Assembly: GCA_016706405.1 (NCBI GenBank)
Contig: JADJJT010000003.1
Coordinates: 1 to 64,000 of the forward strand
From: Sphingobacteriales bacterium
GTDB taxonomy: Bacteria > Bacteroidota > Bacteroidia > Chitinophagales > UBA2359
Reading direction: 5' to 3'
Length of the DNA stretch: 64,000 nucleotides
A program made the position numbers and the translations under genes. The notes under the pieces are model-generated. The model was not told the DNA's origin, searched no databases, and saw only the letters and a program-made list of their open reading frames with translations. Position 1 is the first letter of the stretch, and each line of letters starts with the position of its first letter. Below are positions 62,694 through 64,000 of this stretch, one piece after another.

Positions 62694-64000
62694 TTACATA
62701 AACACGCTGACTGCCATGTCAATTAATTTTATTCCGATAAATGGAACGATGATGCCACCTAAGCCATAAATGAAAAGGTTTCTTCTCAGTAATGCACTAG
62801 CGCCGATGGGTTTGTACGCCACGCCTTTTAATGCCAATGGAATGAGTAATGGAATGATGATGGCATTGAAAATTACAGCAGCGAGTATAGCACTTTCGGG
62901 CGAGTGCAAATTCATAATGTTTAAGCCTTGCAATGCTGGAATAGATGTAATAAATAGTGCAGGGATGATGGCAAAATATTTTGCTACATCGTTGGCTATG
63001 CTAAAAGTTGTAAGCGTTCCTCTGGTCATCAATAATTGTTTACCGATTTCTACTACTTCAATCAGTTTGGTGGGGTCGTTATCTAAGTCCACCATATTGC
63101 CAGCTTCTTTAGCGGCTTGTGTTCCGCTATTCATGGCTACGCCAACATCGGCTTGTGCAAGGGCTGGTGCATCGTTTGTGCCATCTCCCATCATCGCTAC
63201 TAATCTGCCTTCGCCTTGTTCTTTCCGGATGTAATTCATTTTGTCTTCCGGTTTTGCTTCGGCAATAAAATCATCCACCCCTGCTTTTTCGGCAATGAAT
63301 TTTGCAGTCAAAGGGTTATCGCCTGTAACCATTACGGTTTTGATACCCATTTTGCGTAAGCGCTCAAAACGTTCCCGGATACCAGGCTTAATAATGTCTT
63401 GCAATTCAATTACTCCAATTACTTTTTCGTTTTCAGAAACTACAAGCGGAGTGCCTCCATTGCTTGAAATGATGTTCACTTTCTCTACAATTTCATCCGG
63501 AAAAATATTTCCTGCTTTTTCTACAAGATTTTTAATGGCATCGCTGGCACCTTTGCGAATACGGGTGCCATCTTTCATATCAACACCACTAGACCTGGTT
63601 TCGGCTGTAAACTTTATTTGGTGTGAAATGTCTTTTGTTAGATGTGAAAAGTGAGATGTAAAATGAAAGTGGTTGCTATCCATTTCACTTTTCACATCTA
63701 ACATTTTACTCAACTCAATAATTGATTTTCCTTCCGGAGTTTCATCGGCCAATGAACTTAAAACTGCGGCTTTCACCAATTGTTCTTTTTCAATTCCGTT
63801 TGCAGCATAAAAATTTGTTGCCTTTCTGTTACCAATTGTAATGGTTCCGGTTTTGTCTAAAAGTAGCACATCAATATCACCGGCTGTTTCAACGGCTTTT
63901 CCGCTTTTGGTAATTACATTGGCACGCAAAGCTCTGTCCATTCCGGCAATACCGATAGCAGAAAGTAGTCCACCAATGGTTGTAGGGATTAAACAAACGA
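62694..64000 (-). CDS. kdpB: Potassium-transporting ATPase subunit KdpB, truncated by the window edge
   Basis: P-type ATPase subunit of the Kdp pump. The visible C-terminal part (435 residues) opens at the window edge with IPTTIGGLLSAIGIAG, then phosphorylation motif LLLDKTGTIT, EGKSIIELSKM, RKGASDAI, MVTGDNPLTAKFIAEKAGVDDFIAEAKPEDK and the hinge MMGDGTNDAPALAQADVGVAMNSGTQAAKEAGNMVDLD, followed by the last membrane segments. The start lies outside the window. Between SKM and IKFTA the chain is about ten residues longer than in E. coli and reads LDVKSEMDSNHFHFT, then SHFSHLTKDISHQ, encoded by a palindromic repeat. The DNA repeats the motif found in the kdpB-kdpC gap. Confidence 0.96.
   Translation of the reverse strand, partial: VCLIPTTIGGLLSAIGIAGMDRALRANVITKSGKAVETAGDIDVLLLDKTGTITIGNRKATNFYAANGIEKEQLVKAAVLSSLADETPEGKSIIELSKMLDVKSEMDSNHFHFTSHFSHLTKDISHQIKFTAETRSSGVDMKDGTRIRKGASDAIKNLVEKAGNIFPDEIVEKVNIISSNGGTPLVVSENEKVIGVIELQDIIKPGIRERFERLRKMGIKTVMVTGDNPLTAKFIAEKAGVDDFIAEAKPEDKMNYIRKEQGEGRLVAMMGDGTNDAPALAQADVGVAMNSGTQAAKEAGNMVDLDNDPTKLIEVVEIGKQLLMTRGTLTTFSIANDVAKYFAIIPALFITSIPALQGLNIMNLHSPESAILAAVIFNAIIIPLLIPLALKGVAYKPIGASALLRRNLFIYGLGGIIVPFIGIKLIDMAVSVFM
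63637..63702. repeat. Perfect 18-bp inverted repeat in frame inside kdpB
   Basis: Arms GTTAGATGTGAAAAGTGA (63637-63654) and TCACTTTTCACATCTAAC (63685-63702) with a 30-bp spacer. On the coding strand the element gives the extra Ser/His/Phe-rich residues between kdpB motifs. The left arm plus GATGTAA is the same as a 25-bp segment of the kdpB-kdpC gap with one mismatch. Confidence 0.92.

Noticed and set aside
63241..63654. Plus-strand open frames opposite kdpB
   Set aside because: They are shadows of kdpB, which carries the full P-type ATPase motif set on the other strand.

Overview
The window reads as one stretch of a Bacteroidota chromosome, probably a free-living Chitinophagales/Saprospirales-type organism, AT-rich (about 40% G+C by eye). 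The evidence is: promoters of the TAnnTTTG type with no Shine-Dalgarno boxes; C-terminal type IX secretion (T9SS) sorting tails on several large exported proteins; a DAHP synthase/chorismate mutase fusion; an HU-domain/SPOR membrane protein; an epimerase-type threonine dehydrogenase; and a kdp operon with a stand-alone KdpD sensor domain and an inserted porin gene. No rRNA, tRNA, CRISPR array or phage block was found. Genes are mostly single or in short runs on both strands.

Layout. 1-8.3 kb: 3' part of recN; a MarR regulator diverging from a DUF418 membrane-protein gene that is cut by an IS5/IS427-type element; a metallo-hydrolase lipoprotein; a second, intact copy of the same IS; miaA; a frameshifted cobalamin adenosyltransferase gene. 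8.4-20.9 kb: glycosyltransferase, PKD/Kazal secreted protein, ABC ATPase with lpxA, an AddA/RecB-like helicase-nuclease, a di-haem peroxidase lipoprotein, a large BNR/sortilin-like secreted protein, an acetyltransferase. 21-32 kb: small T9SS protein, CarboxypepD_reg-domain protein, a 350-bp heptanucleotide array, NupC-type transporter with a fused exported domain, acyltransferase, four NAD(P)-binding oxidoreductases/epimerases, YigZ, SCP2 protein. 32-41.5 kb: housekeeping (HU-SPOR, DAHPS-chorismate mutase, YbbR, YajC, FolK, response regulator, prolyl oligopeptidase, amino-acid permease). 41.5-52.7 kb: exported-protein region (CotH kinase protein, decayed IS256-like element, beta-helix protein, Tat/lipoprotein amine oxidase, outer-membrane barrel, pectate-lyase-like protein with gene debris on both sides). 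52.7-57.7 kb: small exported protein, DoxX-fused oxidoreductase plus DUF2269 partner, frameshifted TonB receptor. 57.9-64 kb: kdp operon read leftward (kdpB, kdpC, porin, kdpD, histidine kinase), with kdpB running off the right edge.

The most unusual signals are at the DNA level. (i) The palindrome TCCGGA occurs about 100 times by hand count where about 9 are expected, in all three codon phases and in intergenic DNA, but I saw none in the three IS elements. (ii) A perfect 18-bp inverted repeat sits in frame inside kdpB, and degenerate copies of the same sequence fill the kdpB-kdpC gap, so a palindromic repeat appears to have entered a coding region. (iii) Heptanucleotide-period repeats of three different sequences occur. 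(iv) Several genes are broken: two by single-base-scale frameshifts at A-rich tracts (transposase copy 1, TonB receptor), one by an apparent 2-nt loss (adenosyltransferase), one by a precise IS insertion. I did not find a clear new multi-gene defence or metabolic system; the kdpB palindromic element and the TCCGGA word are the best candidates for something undescribed.
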